Notes: generated by a model from the letters alone, not told the origin. A stretch of 64,000 nucleotides of DNA from Phaffia rhodozyma (GCA_014706385.1 JACGZH010000001.1:1922001-1986000); one strand, 5' to 3'; counted from the first letter of the stretch, positions 11,601 through 26,075 are shown. A program made the numbers and translations.

Positions 11601-12911
11601 CAAATAACCCCTGTTGAGCGCGCACGATGTCAGAAAAGAACGCATGATGTTGAGACTTTAGGAAAATATAGATAACAGCCGATACACGTACAGCGGGCAT
11701 TTTGGAATCAGGAGCGAGATCGACGTCTTCGGGTGTCAGACCGTAGTTTGTGCGTGTTAGATGGGCGGTAATGATGAGTTCTAGTTTGGCGAAGGAAAAG
11801 GGATCTGAGGCTACATTTTGAGAACATGCCAAACCCGTTGAACTTGTTAATTTCAATTTCTTGTAGATCTCGCGATGAGTTTGGTCTTGAAGGAGATGGT
11901 GTTGGACATCAATTACCTGTGCTGCCACTCTTCGGATCGTGATCGCTAGTGCCTGCCGGAATGAGCTCTGCGCGTAGGGATCGAGAGAGAGACGAAACAT
12001 TCTTCTCGCTGTGGATGAGAAGATTGATTGAACGTAGACACCAATTCAGACAAGAGAAGAGGTTATGATAAGTAGAATAGCGCGTAAGCATATATTGACA
12101 CGCGACATCGGAATACGGAAAGAGTTGAGAAGTAAAGAATTGAGAGGCAAATAAAGACCTTTCATGACAAAGCTTCACTATCAATCCAATGAATCGTGAC
12201 GGCATCCCTAGAGCCTTATCATCTTCCGACGCTGACGCAAGCCATTCTTTCCACTCGAGCAGCTCTGTAGTATTCACCACAAAAAGAAAAGAAGAAGAAA
12301 AGGAAAGAGGCGTCAGTATTTCAATTGGTTGAATCCTGATAGTCAATTGATGAAGCTTGAGTTGAGGTCACCTTTCAAAGACGAAGTCGCATGAGATAGA
12401 AGTGATGGTACTGGTCGTTGAGAAAGTATGAATCTTGTGCCCTGCAGTTTGACTAGAGATCGGAACGACAAGAACGTCAAGATGTAAGCATCGATGGGCA
12501 AATCGGAGAAAGAAATTTCAGAAGAAATGATATTCTGATCCCAGTTTGATTGTTGATCCTGACGTATCATGCGACTGAGGATCAAACGACTAACCGATTG
12601 AGGAAGTGAATTTAGGTTTTTTCTCAGGACTGAAAACAATGACATCGCATGGACTGCTTGCTCTGTCATCTGTATGGTCCAAATCGTCGTAGTTCATTCA
12701 AAGAACAAAGCGGAATTACAGAACCAACGACCAAACAAAGTATCAGGAAAAACAAAAAGAAGAAAAACCCGGGAAAAGATGAGCACCTTATTTGAGTATC
12801 TGTTCATTCGAATTTGATACCTTCGACAACATAAAACAAAAACCGCAAAGACCTACCAGAAACCTTTCGTTTGGATGACGAAGCTACCGCGTTGGACGGA
12901 GATGGGCTCAT
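8693..12911 (-). CDS. CAC1: Chromatin assembly factor 1 large subunit (p150/Cac1/Rlf2)
   Basis: Histone H3-H4 chaperone subunit that deposits nucleosomes behind the replication fork. The start at 12911 opens MSPSPSNAVASSSKRKV. Later exons read RSFFKKPEPVEKP, then a highly charged KE-rich region between about 10.7 and 11.1 kb (mostly Ala/Glu/Lys, predicted coiled coil). The p150 signature follows: KFLQFREDIRPAYFG at about 9950-10000, continuing GTWTQSSTLIGPRTPF and the acidic Glu/Asp stretch that binds histones. The C-terminal exon ends in a winged-helix-like segment (KKRAKRVGKTDGSPWKV). QAAALRSFFKK near 10630 looks like a PCNA-binding PIP box. At least ten introns; several boundaries, and whether the last exon ends at 8693 or splices again at GTTAGT, remain uncertain. 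It diverges from RFC2. Confidence 0.82.
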
Positions 12912-13010
12912 AGTTTCCTGATCGAGTTGTCGAGCAGGCCTGGGATGGATCTATAACGTATTGAGGTTGATGATATGGAAAATCAGTTCAACCAAGATGC
13001 GTCCCAGTAG

Positions 13011-13087
13011 ACGCGTCTCGAGGGATCATGGTTACGCGTTTTATGAGCATGGTTACGCGACGTGAGTTACGCGTTTCTCTGACGCGT
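13011..13087. promoter_or_regulatory. Cluster of MluI cell-cycle boxes (MCB)
   Basis: Four perfect ACGCGT hexamers (13011-13016, 13034-13039, 13069-13074, 13082-13087) and one ACGCGA (13055-13060) fall within 77 bp, in the 288 bp between the CAF-1 and RFC starts. ACGCGT is the binding site of the MBF (Mbp1-type) factor that drives S-phase genes in yeasts. Both flanking genes are replication genes, so coordinated G1/S control is a strong inference. Confidence 0.75.
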
Positions 13088-13199
13088 CAACTTCGCTCTT
13101 CTCATTTGAGAACATCGTCCGAAAGATCCTTCGTCGTCTTGCTTGCACTCTCTCTTTTCTTTCTAGCCCTGCTCAGTTGTCGCACAAGGAGATCGTATA

Positions 13200-14942
13200 A
13201 TGGCATCGACAAAAATGTTCTTGCCTCAAGCTTCAAAGGATGTCACGAGAGTTGATCGGTCGACAGCGAAACAGACCGGGCACTTTGTCTCGAACGAGTC
13301 TATCCCTTGGGTTGAACGATAGTAAGTGATATTCTCCTTTGTGTACATTCGGATGATCGATTTCGGACGCTTATCATGGTTTGGTCATAAACTTGCTTAC
13401 ATATCTAGTCGTCCGAAAACTATAGATGATGTTGCCAGTCAAGAAAACGTCGTTGCTGTCCTTCAGAAGACACTGACGTCGACCAATGTATGGCTTTTCT
13501 ATCATCTCGTTCTCTCAACATGATGTGCCCAGTACAGGTTGCTGAAGCAAAATTCAAATCTATGTAGCTCCCTCATATGCTCTTTTATGGTCCTCCTGGA
13601 ACTGGAAAAACAAGTACTATCCTAGCATTGTCCAAACAGCTTTTTGGGTAAGCTTTCTATGTATGTTTGAATGATGGATCTGAGCTAAATCGTGTTGTAT
13701 TGGTCTTCGTCACTTAGACCTGACTCGTTTCGCACGAGAGTGCTCGAGTTGAATGCATCAGACGAACGAGGTATCTCTGTGGTTAGAGAGAAGATCAAGT
13801 CTTTTGCAAAAGAGACACCTCGTAATACCAATGCTGTGGCTTCGTCAGTTATTCGTTTCAGATCTCTATACCTGTTGATCATGCTTTCTGATCAACGTTA
13901 TATACATATCATCTACAGAGACGGAAAGACCTACCCATTCCCTCCGTATAAAATCATCATTCTGGACGAGGCCGATTCAATGACTCAAGATGCACAATCC
14001 GCTCTTCGACGAATCATGGAGACTTACTCCAAGATCACCCGATTCTGTTTGGTCTGCAACTACGTCACTCGGTTAGTCAATTCTGCTATTGACTATCAAT
14101 GTACCCTGCTGTCAGGATTCTGATTGTCGTTGGGTCATGTTTTTTTATATGCGCTAGGATTATCGAGCCTCTAGCTTCTCGTTGTTCAAAGTTCCGATTT
14201 AGAGCTCTCGACATCAACAGCACAGAAGACAGGTTGAGGATGATTGCCGAAAAGGAACAGGTGATTAGGGATGACGGAGTGATTGAGCTTCTTATCAAGC
14301 TATCAGGAGGTGATTTACGTCGAGCGATCACTCTTCTTCAGTCGGCCTCGCGCCTACACGGAGCCACATCGCCGCCAACTCCGATCTCTCGCGAGTCAGG
14401 TCAGTTGAAGCAGGAGTGCTTTATTCGTCTCGAGATGAATTTGAGCTTCCCCTGGATTGCCACTGATCGTTATTGTCATACACCTGCTTTGATTCAAACA
14501 CATAGTTCAAGAGATATCTGGAAACGTTCCTGACGGGATTGTTAATTTTGTGCTGGCTTCTATCGGAGTCGAGGTTGACGGAGGCTATCTCGGAAAGAAT
14601 TTCAAGGGAACTTTCGAACAAGTTCACAAGGCCGTCAAGAGAGTTAAGCGAGAGGGTTGGAGTGCAAACACGGTGTTATCCCAAGTGCGTTTCTTTCTTT
14701 ACGGTCTGCTTGTCGTCCTGATTGCTACTCGGAACCAAGCTCATCATGTTGAACGTGATTTGTGATCCGTCTAGATGCACGATCTAATCATCACTCATCC
14801 TCAAATCCCTGCTCGACCGAAATCATCAGCGGCCCAAGCGATGGCTGAGTGTGACAAAGCATTATGCGAGGGTGGGGATGAAGAGCTTCATTTGCTGGAA
14901 TGCTGTCTGAGAATCAAGAAGGCCATGCAAGGAGGAGAATGA
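13200..14942 (+). CDS. RFC2: Replication factor C subunit (yeast Rfc2 / human RFC4 type)
   Basis: AAA+ ATPase of the clamp loader that opens PCNA and loads it onto primer-template DNA. Eight exons (13200-13321, 13409-13487, 13568-13647, 13718-13843, 13919-14071, 14158-14399, 14506-14684, 14775-14942) give 382 residues, normal for the family. Visible motifs: PWVERYRPKT (RFC box II), Walker [20 protein letters not shown], Walker [10 protein letters not shown], the LRRIMETYS segment, the SRC arginine-finger motif in [10 protein letters not shown], and GDLRRAIT (sensor 2). The KSFAKET segment and the PYPPYK-like block match Rfc2/RFC4 rather than Rfc3-5. An MCB-rich promoter precedes it. Confidence 0.93.
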
Positions 14943-15175
14943 ATGCATCGAGTTTCTTTGCCTAATGTTACTGGATATATACATGTATGATACTGAATCA
15001 ATCCCGATGGGATGCACGATGACCCGCCCGGCAAGTGGCTGAGTCAGCAAAGTTGCCCGATTCCATCTACGGGATGTTTCCAACTTTCATTTCATTCTCT
15101 CCCACCGACTGGCATCTTGCTTTCACCTTTTCTTTTATTTCTTTCTTCTTCTCTCTTTCCTCTCTCTCAGTCTAG

Positions 15176-17153
<1,978 letters not shown>

Positions 17154-17847
17154 TGCATGAGTTGACCATCTTTCGATACATTCCTCTAGGGATTTTTGCT
17201 AGTCAATGTCTCAATATTGCTCCCTCTCAAGACTTGTCTTCTTCAAGTCTGACCCTCGTTGCCCTGTTTGCCGCATTCCACTTCTTCTCTAATCAGATAC
17301 TTTCCTATCTTCCTTTTCTTATTTCTTTTTTTTTCTTCCTTGTAACTCGCTTATCGATTTATAATCTGTCTATTGGTCGATCTCCCTCTCGCTCTCGTTG
17401 TTTTGTTTTCATCGTTCCAATGCTCTTTTCTTCAAGTTTCCATTGCCCTTCCCCCCCTCCCCCTCTCTCTTTTGCCCCTCCTCCCCCCGGGGTTTTTTCA
17501 GATCGTGGTATCATAACTCGATTCACTCGATCAGCCCTTTTTTCGTTTTCTTGATTTACAGATCGACTTATAGTGAGATAAATATAGAAGAAAAAGGGTG
17601 TCGGAAGGGAGGGCAGGGGAGGAGAGGGAGAGTGGGGATTAGATCATACAAAGTGCAAGCAAGCATATCGGTGTGTTATTGCGAGAGCGAGAGAGAGAGC
17701 AAAGAGAAAGAAAAAAAAAAGTAGGAAGCCCGGACGGAGAGATCCAGAGGGCATGAAAAAGAACCGAGATGGCAGGACAGGAAACAGGTCGAAAAAGGGA
17801 GAAGAATCAGAAAAGAAAAAGGAAAGAAAGTCCGAGAACGAGTTCGC
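17154..17847. other. Convergent 3' region between GDP-fucose synthase and alanine transaminase
   Basis: The first half is extremely T/C-rich with poly-T and poly-C runs and the second half is A/G-rich, as expected where two 3' UTRs converge. No gene or structured RNA is seen. Confidence 0.5.
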
Positions 17848-20362
17848 TCAGTCATCCCTGTAGGTCTCCATAAAGTTCTTGTGGAACTTTTCGATCGACT
17901 CGACATAGCTCTCCACACCCGGGCTGAGCGCGGTCGTCCGGAAATGCACCTGGCCCTCGACCTGGCCGAAACCGTCACCGGGGACGAGACAGATTCCCGT
18001 TGCGTCTAACAGAGCGAGACAGTAAAACTGGTCGGGTGTCGTCTCGGCGGCTTTGGCGGCCTCGATTGCTTTGCGCGGTAGGTTCAGTCTAGGGAACAAG
18101 TACATTGCGCCCTTTTTGAGAAAGAGAACAGGTGATGATGGAAAGAGCAGCAGAGACAAGAAAAGATAAAGTTGTTAGAATTGAATGATCACGCGCAGGA
18201 TGAAGAGTATGAGAAGAAAAAAAAAAGAGAAAAGGGGGGCTCACCTCGGCTTCCTGACAGCTGACGCCTTCTAGTTTATCAAACCGAGATCGCATAAATA
18301 GACTTCGGTCCCTCAATGAATTTAATATTCCATCGGTCTCTTCCTTCCAAAGCGGATAACTCTCTCCATCCGTACTCGGTGGTCTGACGAGACAGTCCAC
18401 ACCGATCTGACCTGAGAGTGGCGGGCAGAGCGCGACGGAGCTCATCTTGAAGATCTGGTCGGAGACGTCTTTGGGAATGTTGACCATTTCGAAAAAGCCA
18501 CCTCGTCTACCACATTCGCCAGAGTAACCTTTCGAGATCGAGTGAAACGACACGAGCGGGACGGATGATCTAACGTCTTCCGTCATGCTCATCAGCACCT
18601 TCTTGAACGAATGGAATGGTTTGTTCTCTGGATCAAACACATTTGCCTGGTAGACCTCGTCAGCGAGGAGGAGGATGGAGTGCTGGTGACATAACGAGAT
18701 GATCGTCTTGATATCCGAAAGCGAGAGGCATCCACCCGTCGGGTTTCCAGGGTTGATGACGACGAGCTGTTGAAGGGAAGGGCGAGAGAAGAGATTGTAA
18801 GATTGGGAAAAAAAAAGAATCTCCTCGTAGACGGCGCCTCGAACGATGCATTGACAAAAGTTGGGACCTACAGCTTTCACCGTTGTTCCGTCCGCTTTTG
18901 CTTTCTCGATGGCCTCTAGAACAGATTGTTTGTCAAACGACCAATTGTTTTCTTCGTTGAGGTAGTAGGGTAACGGCACTGCTTCCTGCGAGGCGAGCGT
19001 CGCTGTGTATAGTGGGTACTGGGGGATGGGGATCCTATATAAGAGGATCAGAAGATAAAGATCGACCCAAGAACACAAGAACAAAGGCGTTTTCTATTTG
19101 AGTCTCTTTCTGCTCACTTGAGGTTTGTTCTACAACCGGACTTTCTGACTTGATATGCCAAACGGAAAGAACTCACAGCACACCGTCCCCCTGACAAACA
19201 GCAACATCCATGATAAGATCCACACCGGCGGATGCTCCGGCCGTCAGATAAATGTCGTGGAAGTTTGCAGGGAACCCGTCTCGTTCTGTAGTGTGAAGGG
19301 GAGACGAACAGAAGAGAGGAAAAGCCTACGCGTCAGGCGCCTCTGATCAACTGAACAAAGAGACAAAAGGAGACGACGAACTCTCCAACCAAGCGGCGAC
19401 GTGTTGCCTGGTGCTATCTAGCCCTTTACTCCCGGTGTAGGCGCCGACGGACCCAATGTCATGGTGTAACTCTTTCGCCCGTTCGATCACGTCTTTTGGG
19501 AATATCTGGGAGCTTAACGGGTTTTCCAGTAATGCTGGGTATTCTAACAAGGCGGCGATCTATTCATGACGGGTCCGATGGAGTGACAAGTCAGGTTAGC
19601 TATGGATCAAGATGACAGAGACATAGAACGCTCGAGCAACGAACCTGTCTCCACCAGGTGATCGGCTTCTGGTCCAGCCCGGTCTGCTGAGGGTTTCCGA
19701 TGTTGGCATGAACAATCTTGTCGAACGGCAGATCTTTCCCTTTTCCAGACGTCAGTTTTTCGCTGTACTCTGTTGCTTTTTGGGGGACAGCTCCTCGCAC
19801 AGCGTATTCTACTTTGAGCACGGCGGGTCTAAAAAGGATGACGAAAAGAAGAAAAAAAATCGAGTTTAGATTCGGATCACTCGTTGAATCTCATCGCGTC
19901 TCGCATTCTTAACCCAACGAAGCGTACACCAGAGTCAAGAAACAAGAAAAAAGCGGAGGGAAAGAAAAGTGATGGGAAGAAAAGAATGAGATAAGAGAGC
20001 GAACTCTCAACCCTTTTTTTCTTGACACCGATCGAGCTGAAAGAGGAGCAAAGAGAGACGAGAACCCAGATGGATTCTAACGCCGACGACGTAGAACACG
20101 AAAGACAAGGCCGATCCGACTCGATCTGAAGAACAGGATGTAGAAAAGAAAGGAGAACAGAGAGAAAAGAGAAAGAAAAAGGAAAAAGAAAAAAGAAAAA
20201 GAAATCTCACCGAATTGACTCGATGGAGATACCTTTGGCGGACGAGGATTTTGACATCTGACTGGCGACCTGTTGATTCGAGTTGAGAGGTACTTGAGCT
20301 TTAGGCACAGATGACAATCGTCTGACTGTTGAAGTGGCGAACGTCCGTCTGGTTGTGTTCAT
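17848..20362 (-). CDS. ALT1: Alanine transaminase (mitochondrial-type)
   Basis: PLP enzyme interconverting alanine plus 2-oxoglutarate with pyruvate plus glutamate. The start at 20362 reads MNTTRRTFATSTVRRLSS, rich in Arg/Ser/Thr and without acids, a typical mitochondrial presequence. The body follows the family order: VHANIGNPQQTGLDQKPITW, GSVGAYTGSKGLDSTRQHVA, the DGFPANFHDIYLTAGAS block, VINPGNPTGGCLS, ADEVYQANVFDP, and the PLP-lysine segment VSFHSISKGYSGECGRRGG (Lys in SISKG). It ends FHKNFMETYRDD. Introns fall near 19.84-20.21, 19.56-19.65, 19.30-19.38, 19.03-19.17, 18.77-18.87 and 18.11-18.25 kb. The upstream 1 kb to 21395 is its promoter. Confidence 0.9.
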
Positions 20363-21394
20363 CGTAGAGAGGAGATAGGGAAGGATAAGGGATCAATGAT
20401 CTAAGATACACTACTGCAATCGGTCAGGTGAGAGAGGACGCAAGAGAGAGGGAAGGAGAGAGAGAGAAAAGAGCGTGTGCGCTTTTGACGACGATAAAAC
20501 CCCGAAGGCGGTTGGGTTGATTTTAATCGACTGTGCACTTTTTTTTTCTTACTTCTCCCTATTGTACACTCTCTCAATGGCTTTGCTTTATCGGCAATCT
20601 ATGCAGTTTGGCCTTCTGTCGATCTGATCTGTATCTTTCTCTTTCTCATGCCATTGATCTTGCCGTTGATACTGATGTTGCCGCTGTTATTCTTCTCCTT
20701 CTCTTTCTCTTCCTTCGCCGTTCTATCATGAGAATCACGAAAGAGTGAGTCAGTCCTCGCTCCTGGCTTATCTCCTACACCGCGCTCACTTATTACTGCC
20801 TCTTTTCTCGGTACTTTTTTTGCCGACAAACCCCAACGCTATTACCGTCTCGGCAAGTTCGGGCCGGGCCGAGTTTCATTTTCCGACAGTCTAACTTCCT
20901 TAGTTCAACTGATTGCACCTAACAGAGTAAAGCAGATATGAGAAAGAACATAGGCCATGCATCGTCTACAGGTACAACGTCGAGGGAACACAACGAATGA
21001 AGGCGGGTCACAGAGAGCGAAAAATGAAATATGTGTTGAGAAAGAGAAGGGAGAGAAAGGGGTTTCCAGAGTACAAACAAAGGGAAACGAACGAAAAGAG
21101 ACAAGCAAGGTATCAACTTTGGGGGAAAGAAATGAGAGAGTATAGAAACGAAAGTAGGTGTACATGGCCAATTCCAACGGAATGAACAAGATATGCAAAA
21201 TGAAAATAAATAAGTGGATGACTTGCTCTTTTTTGGTATGATGGAAAGAAAAAAAGGGAAAAAAAGGGATACAGAACGTGACGACAGATGGACAAAAATG
21301 GAAGGTATAGTAAGGAAAAGAGACAAAGACAAAAACGAATAGAAGAACAGAGAAACAAAGAAGACCCCGTGACCGTGCCTACAATGAACATCGG
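20363..21394. other. Promoter region of alanine transaminase
   Basis: About 1 kb without a credible coding exon. It is strongly strand-skewed: T/C-rich near 20.53-20.82 kb and A/G-rich from 20.9 to 21.38 kb. Long open frames in the A/G-rich part are compositional and I do not count them as genes. Confidence 0.45.
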
Positions 21395-22296
21395 TCACCA
21401 GAAATCTCGGCCGCCTTTTCTGCCCCGACCGGTCTGGTGGATGGCGGAGTGATGGGACGGACGTTCTGTCGGCCGCGTCGATTCAGTTTCGGCCGTGGCT
21501 TCTCTCTCGTCCAGTCCATCCATGCCAGAGAGCCAGTCGGACACGGTGTCTGTGGTGTCGTCCTTCTTTTCTATCGAGGGACGGACCTGACGAACTTGTC
21601 GGACGATTTCTTTCGGCGTTCGAGGTGCAAAGTCACTGACGTTCGACAAAGACGAGTTCGAGGATGCAGAGGAGAACGAGTTCGGAACGACGGTGTCTGA
21701 AGCGGTCGGGTCGGACAGCTGATTGGGACGCTTTATCGGAGGGGTGGCGTAGTAAAATGGGATGGAATGAAATGGGTCTGGGAAGCTCAGTAAATAGGAG
21801 GTTGACTCGGTTTGAGTACGAGACAGGGAGGATGACGCCGTGGTGGTAGCGGTGGGCATTGTCTTTTATAGAGAAGAGAATATATAAGAAGTATATATGC
21901 GTCGTCAACGTCTAGCTCATATTCTAGAAAGAAGAGGGAGTAAAGAAAGAAAGAAGCCAGAGGAAGAACGAAGAAGACATGGGAAAAGAGAAGATAAAAA
22001 CATGTCACTAACCTCTCCATCTTCGAACGAGATCAGTCTTCGTTTTCGTCCTACTTGTCCGTCCGGCGCGGACTTTCTTGGCTCGCTGTCAAACCCAAGG
22101 CAGAGTCTGTTCGCCGAGGTGGATGAACCAAACAAAGGGTCGTTCTTAGTGATAGTAGGTAGCTGATTCATTCGGCATTCGGTTTGAAAATACAGACCAA
22201 CAACAACTGTCAGTCGAGCCAGGTCAAAAGAGTCAAGTCCGACAGCGATAGATAGTCGGGTCGACGTACAGATCGAGCGGTCTGATAGCCAGACAT
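21395..22296 (-). CDS. Small Ser/Thr/Arg-rich protein of unknown function
   Basis: I do not recognise this gene. Three exons (22296-22270, 22162-22013, 21862-21395) join in frame to 214 residues starting MSGYQTARS. Visible features are an RLISFEDGE segment, a low-complexity Ser/Thr stretch, a TPKEIVRQVRQVRP helix-like segment and an unusual C-terminus rich in Gly, Arg and Lys ending GRDFW. There is no signal peptide or membrane helix. Composition suggests an intrinsically disordered regulatory protein. The very short first exon (27 nt) and the 107 bp intron with an AG after a long pyrimidine-free tract make the start the weakest part of the model. Confidence 0.5.
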
Positions 22297-23869
22297 TTTT
22301 TTTTGGAGTATTCTCGAGGAATGGGTGGAGCAGATATTTTTGTTTTCCTTGTTGTTTCCTGTGATTCTTGTCCTTGTCCTTGTTCTTGTCAACGTCTTCG
22401 TTGTTATTGATGTTGTAAACTAGGGTGAGGTGGAATGGATTGAAACACTCAGATGATGACTACTTGAGCAAGGATCAGTGGTTGGATGTATGGGTGTGTA
22501 TGGGTATTCTGAAATCCCTGGTCTTTTGCAGAGAAGACAGACAGGCGAGATGGAAAAAAACGAGTGAGGAGTGGAACGTTGTCGACGAGGTCTGTGCAGT
22601 CAGAAAGTGAGGGACGAGTCACCTTGGCGCGGCGAATGGTGTGATTGATCAAAGACTTGGAGGATGCCCGGACGAGGCCGATCGGGTGGATTTACTCAGC
22701 TGGGGAAACTGTTGATTGAATGCTATAACGACCAGGGCGACTGTCGATCCATGAACGTTTCCGGTTAAAATAGTGTCAGAGGCTAGGGGCCAGGGACCAG
22801 GGTCAAAGGGATGACAAGGGCAAGGGGGGCAGATAAGGAGAAATATAGGTGGAAGAAAGAATAGACAGTGGGGGACGGTGGGTAGAAGTAGGAAGAGAAA
22901 GGAATAAAAGGGAGTTTACACTCGAGAATAGCTGTCCGACATTGTATGGATAAAGTGATTGTGACTTGACCGAGATGACTGTGACGTGCCTGACTGATTA
23001 GAAAGGTTCTCCGATCGGCCTGCGCCGATCATGCCTAACAACTGTCTGACGATTCAAACTAGTAACTTCTGTTGTCGAGCTTACGCAATGTCGCACTAGA
23101 AAACTCTGTTCTGATCGGCCGATCAAAATATGCACTCGATTTTCTCTCTCTTGGTGCTCATCCAAATCCTGTGCACGCTCGTTTCGTAAGCTTACGTTGG
23201 ATGCATACACGTTTTGTGATTCTTCGGATTTTTCTCCTTCGGCCAGTAACCAGGCTCGTCATCTCATCTATTCAGTTCGTGTTTCATTGTCAGTCTCGAC
23301 GCTGAGAATGTGTGTCTCGGACAAGATCTGGATCTCGTGCCCATCTGTTATTCTTATTTTCGATCAGACTGAGACGTCTCTCTGATAGATACCGGGACGT
23401 CGTCGACGACTGCGCCTTTTGGTTCGATTCCATGCATCGCCTCGTACAGCCCTCCATCACTCGCCTGTGGGTCGGTGCTTGTTTCTTCCTAGTTCCTCGC
23501 TTCCTCCCGTTCTGCGCTTGAGGCCTTTTTCCTCTTTCATCTGCCCGCATCTATGAAAAGAGCTTTATATGCTGCACTGATTCTTTATTTGAACATCATG
23601 TGACTCCCCGCCCTCATAGATACTTTCCCCCTGGTAGGCGAGAAGAATGAATCAGCATGGTATCCGTTCACCAAAATCTTAATCTGTAGGATTCAATCCA
23701 GCTAGCGGTTCCCTTCCTATTTGAACGCCACCGACAGAGTAGCTATATGTGTGTGTTTGGCACCCGAAAAATAAGCAACCAGATTTATAAAAAGAATGAG
23801 AAAAACACTCAAAGACTATTCACAAAGGTAGAAAAGAGAAAGAGAGAAAGATGCAGAAAACGACAGCAC
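22297..23869. other. 1.6 kb gene-poor region with GATCGGC inverted repeats
   Basis: No supported gene. It includes the promoter of the small unknown protein and the 3' side of the YIPF gene. Two inverted repeats share one core: 23013-23030 is GATCGGC, 4 nt, GCCGATC; 23113-23124 is the perfect palindrome GATCGGCCGATC. Short ORFs on both strands lack splice support. Confidence 0.45.
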
Positions 23870-25293
23870 TCACGAGAAAAAGACAAGCTTGAAAGTCAAA
23901 GCGATTGCTCCATGGAGAACCAAGATCAAAATCACTAGTAACCGAGGAAGTTTCGAATCTAAAGCGGACAACACCGGATACACGTTTCTCAACCTAAATG
24001 CCGAGGGTTTCGTGAACCGACGATAACAGATTTCAACAGTTCAGATCATTCTGCCGGACTCAATCTCAATCGAACACAAGACGGGATTGAAAGACTCACA
24101 GGAACCAACCGGATGTGCCGGCTCCGACAAGGACGAGGATCCATCGAAGGATGGGCACCGGGATGATGCACAGGAAAGAGATAGGGATGAATACCGTCAT
24201 AGAGTCTGTCGTCAAAGCAAAATACAAATGAGGGAAAATTCTCTCATTCTCCAATCAGTGTTGTTCTGGCGCGATCTGTGGCAAGGGAAAAGACTAATCA
24301 TGGGACTCACATCCCCAAACGAGCCAGGCCTCGACAAGACTCCATTCAACCTCACCCTTGCCGAACCACCTGACGACGGCCCACATGACGGCCGGGAAGC
24401 CAATCCCATAAGAGTACACCAGCCCAGCGGCCAGAGAAATCTTTCCGATATCTTGGGCGGCAGGAATCTCTGGATCCGTCAGGTAGGCAGAGATCGAGGA
24501 TGATAGTGAGGAAAACACGTAGAGTGTAAAGGCCAAGGTGGTGAGCGACCAGAACGGGCCGTATAGATCAGGCCGGCCATCGCACACGTCCTGCACAAAG
24601 TTTCCTGTCGGTTGAGACGCTATCGGTACGACTGCCTTCCAGCTGGAATGTACGTAAACCACGTGTATTAGATCGATGGCTAGTTGACAAAAATCCCCTG
24701 TGTATCTCTCTCTCTTTCGTGCCTCCCTTTGACACGCACCATCGTTGAAGAAGCTCATTGAGCTCTATATCAAACAGATACTGATAATACTCTACGTTGA
24801 AGGCTGTCGAATTCAGACCTGTTTGGAAACGCAGGTTGTTTGTTTGTTCCAACATCAGACAGACATAAACAGAGACTATGATATCAAGCTGATCACATAA
24901 GACAAACCTCCGGCCGATCGGTTATCTTGTCTACCGTCACCTCTGTTCTGTCCGTCGAATTCATTTGGCACGCTAGAAGATGTCTGACCGATGTAACCTT
25001 TTCAATTTTCAACAGCCGAGATAGAAACCATTGCTGTTAGTGACCTCTAGATCTCTCCATTTCCATAAAGAAAAGAGCAAGACATGATACTGACTCTTGA
25101 ACTCTAGACGGTTATCGGCTTGCCCGAGCTGTAATTTCTCCCCGAGAAGACGGCGACATGAGTGTCGCGTAGTTGATCAGAATGATTTCAACGAAAATAA
25201 AAAAAAAGTATTGAAAATAAAATCCGATAGAGTAAGGACAGGAGGACAGACCTCTTCATCGGCATCTAACAGTGTAAAGTTGGCAGAAGACAT
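23870..25293 (-). CDS. YIP1-family Golgi membrane protein (YIPF1/2, yeast Yip5-like)
   Basis: Multi-pass membrane protein of the Golgi/endosome trafficking family that interacts with Rab GTPases. The start at 25293 reads MSSANFTLLDADEE. A polar N-terminus (LQLGQADNRLEFKS, then SYIGQTSSSVPNEFDGQ) precedes the signature: FNVEYYQYLFDIELNELLQR, RPDLYGPFWSLTTLAFTLYV, a YSYGIGFPAVMW helix, TVFIPISFLCIIPVPILRWI, and a last helix near LRNVYPVLSALDSKLPRLLV ending in LTFKLVFFS and stop at 23870. The YGPFW motif and about five membrane helices fit the Yip domain. Six or seven exons; ends of the first two introns are approximate. Confidence 0.78.
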
Positions 25294-26075
25294 AGGATGT
25301 GTACTGAGAATTGTGTGTAGATGTTCACGAACGCACCCTCGCAGACACAAAAAGCAGATGATCACATACATCAAGAGTGACATCCAATTGTGTTATGCAG
25401 CAGCAATGCACCAGCTTACCTAAGCGATCACAACACTCACACTCAAACATGCATGCACACCGAGCCTGACTCTGATGCCCGCTCGAAAGTAAATTCATTC
25501 TATCGTTCTGGTGCACATCTCACCTAATCGATCTCTTCCGTCGTCCAAGCCTCGTCAAGCCGTCAGGGATAGCATTCATAGCTTCTTTCATTCAGCTTGC
25601 CCGTGCATCAGTATTTGTACGTGCATATTGCATGTCTCCAATGCTCTCTTTGATCTCTCGTTGTTCCGAGCCACCTAGCCTTTCTCTGGCCGGTCCCTCG
25701 TCCTTCTTCGTCTTTCTCGTTTCAAAACCCCACAGTAAAACCACTCCCAGCCCGCTGCCAATATAGTTTCATTCATTCCTTTTTTTCTCTTTCCCAAGGA
25801 CTCGTTTCCACCGCCCGTTTTGCTGAACACGCTCCGTTTTGGGAAGAAAGAAGGAGAGATACATACAACGTGGAAATGTATGCATCCCTTGTTCCCAATA
25901 TAAATCGAGCGCATCCTTTGCCTTCTTCCTCTCTTTCCTTCATCCTCATTCCTTTCTTGTTATAACGCCCTCTTCATCCAACTTTGCTGTTCTGATAGAC
26001 GAGAAGCAACCTGTTAACTTTGCTACTTTTTTCCGATTGCACCAACCTTTTATCATTCAGTTTGAGAAAAAGACA
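25294..26075. other. Divergent intergenic region between YIPF and the GDP-fucose transporter
   Basis: 780 bp shared promoter between two Golgi membrane protein genes. The side next to the transporter is pyrimidine-rich (25.68-26.0 kb). I see no coding exon and no clear repeated site. Confidence 0.45.

Noticed and set aside
20919..21398. Long minus-strand ORFs rich in Phe/Ser
   Set aside because: A purine-rich plus strand gives such frames by composition alone; no motifs, no introns in phase, and they sit in the alanine transaminase promoter.
23421..23431. tRNA-like GGTTCGATTCC B-box
   Set aside because: The flanks do not form a T-arm or acceptor stem, and no A-box lies at the right distance, so no tRNA is called.
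24087..24503. 138-codon plus-strand ORF
   Set aside because: It is antisense to the YIPF exons, whose minus-strand frame carries conserved RPDLYGPFW and proline/helix motifs. The plus-strand reading is compositional.
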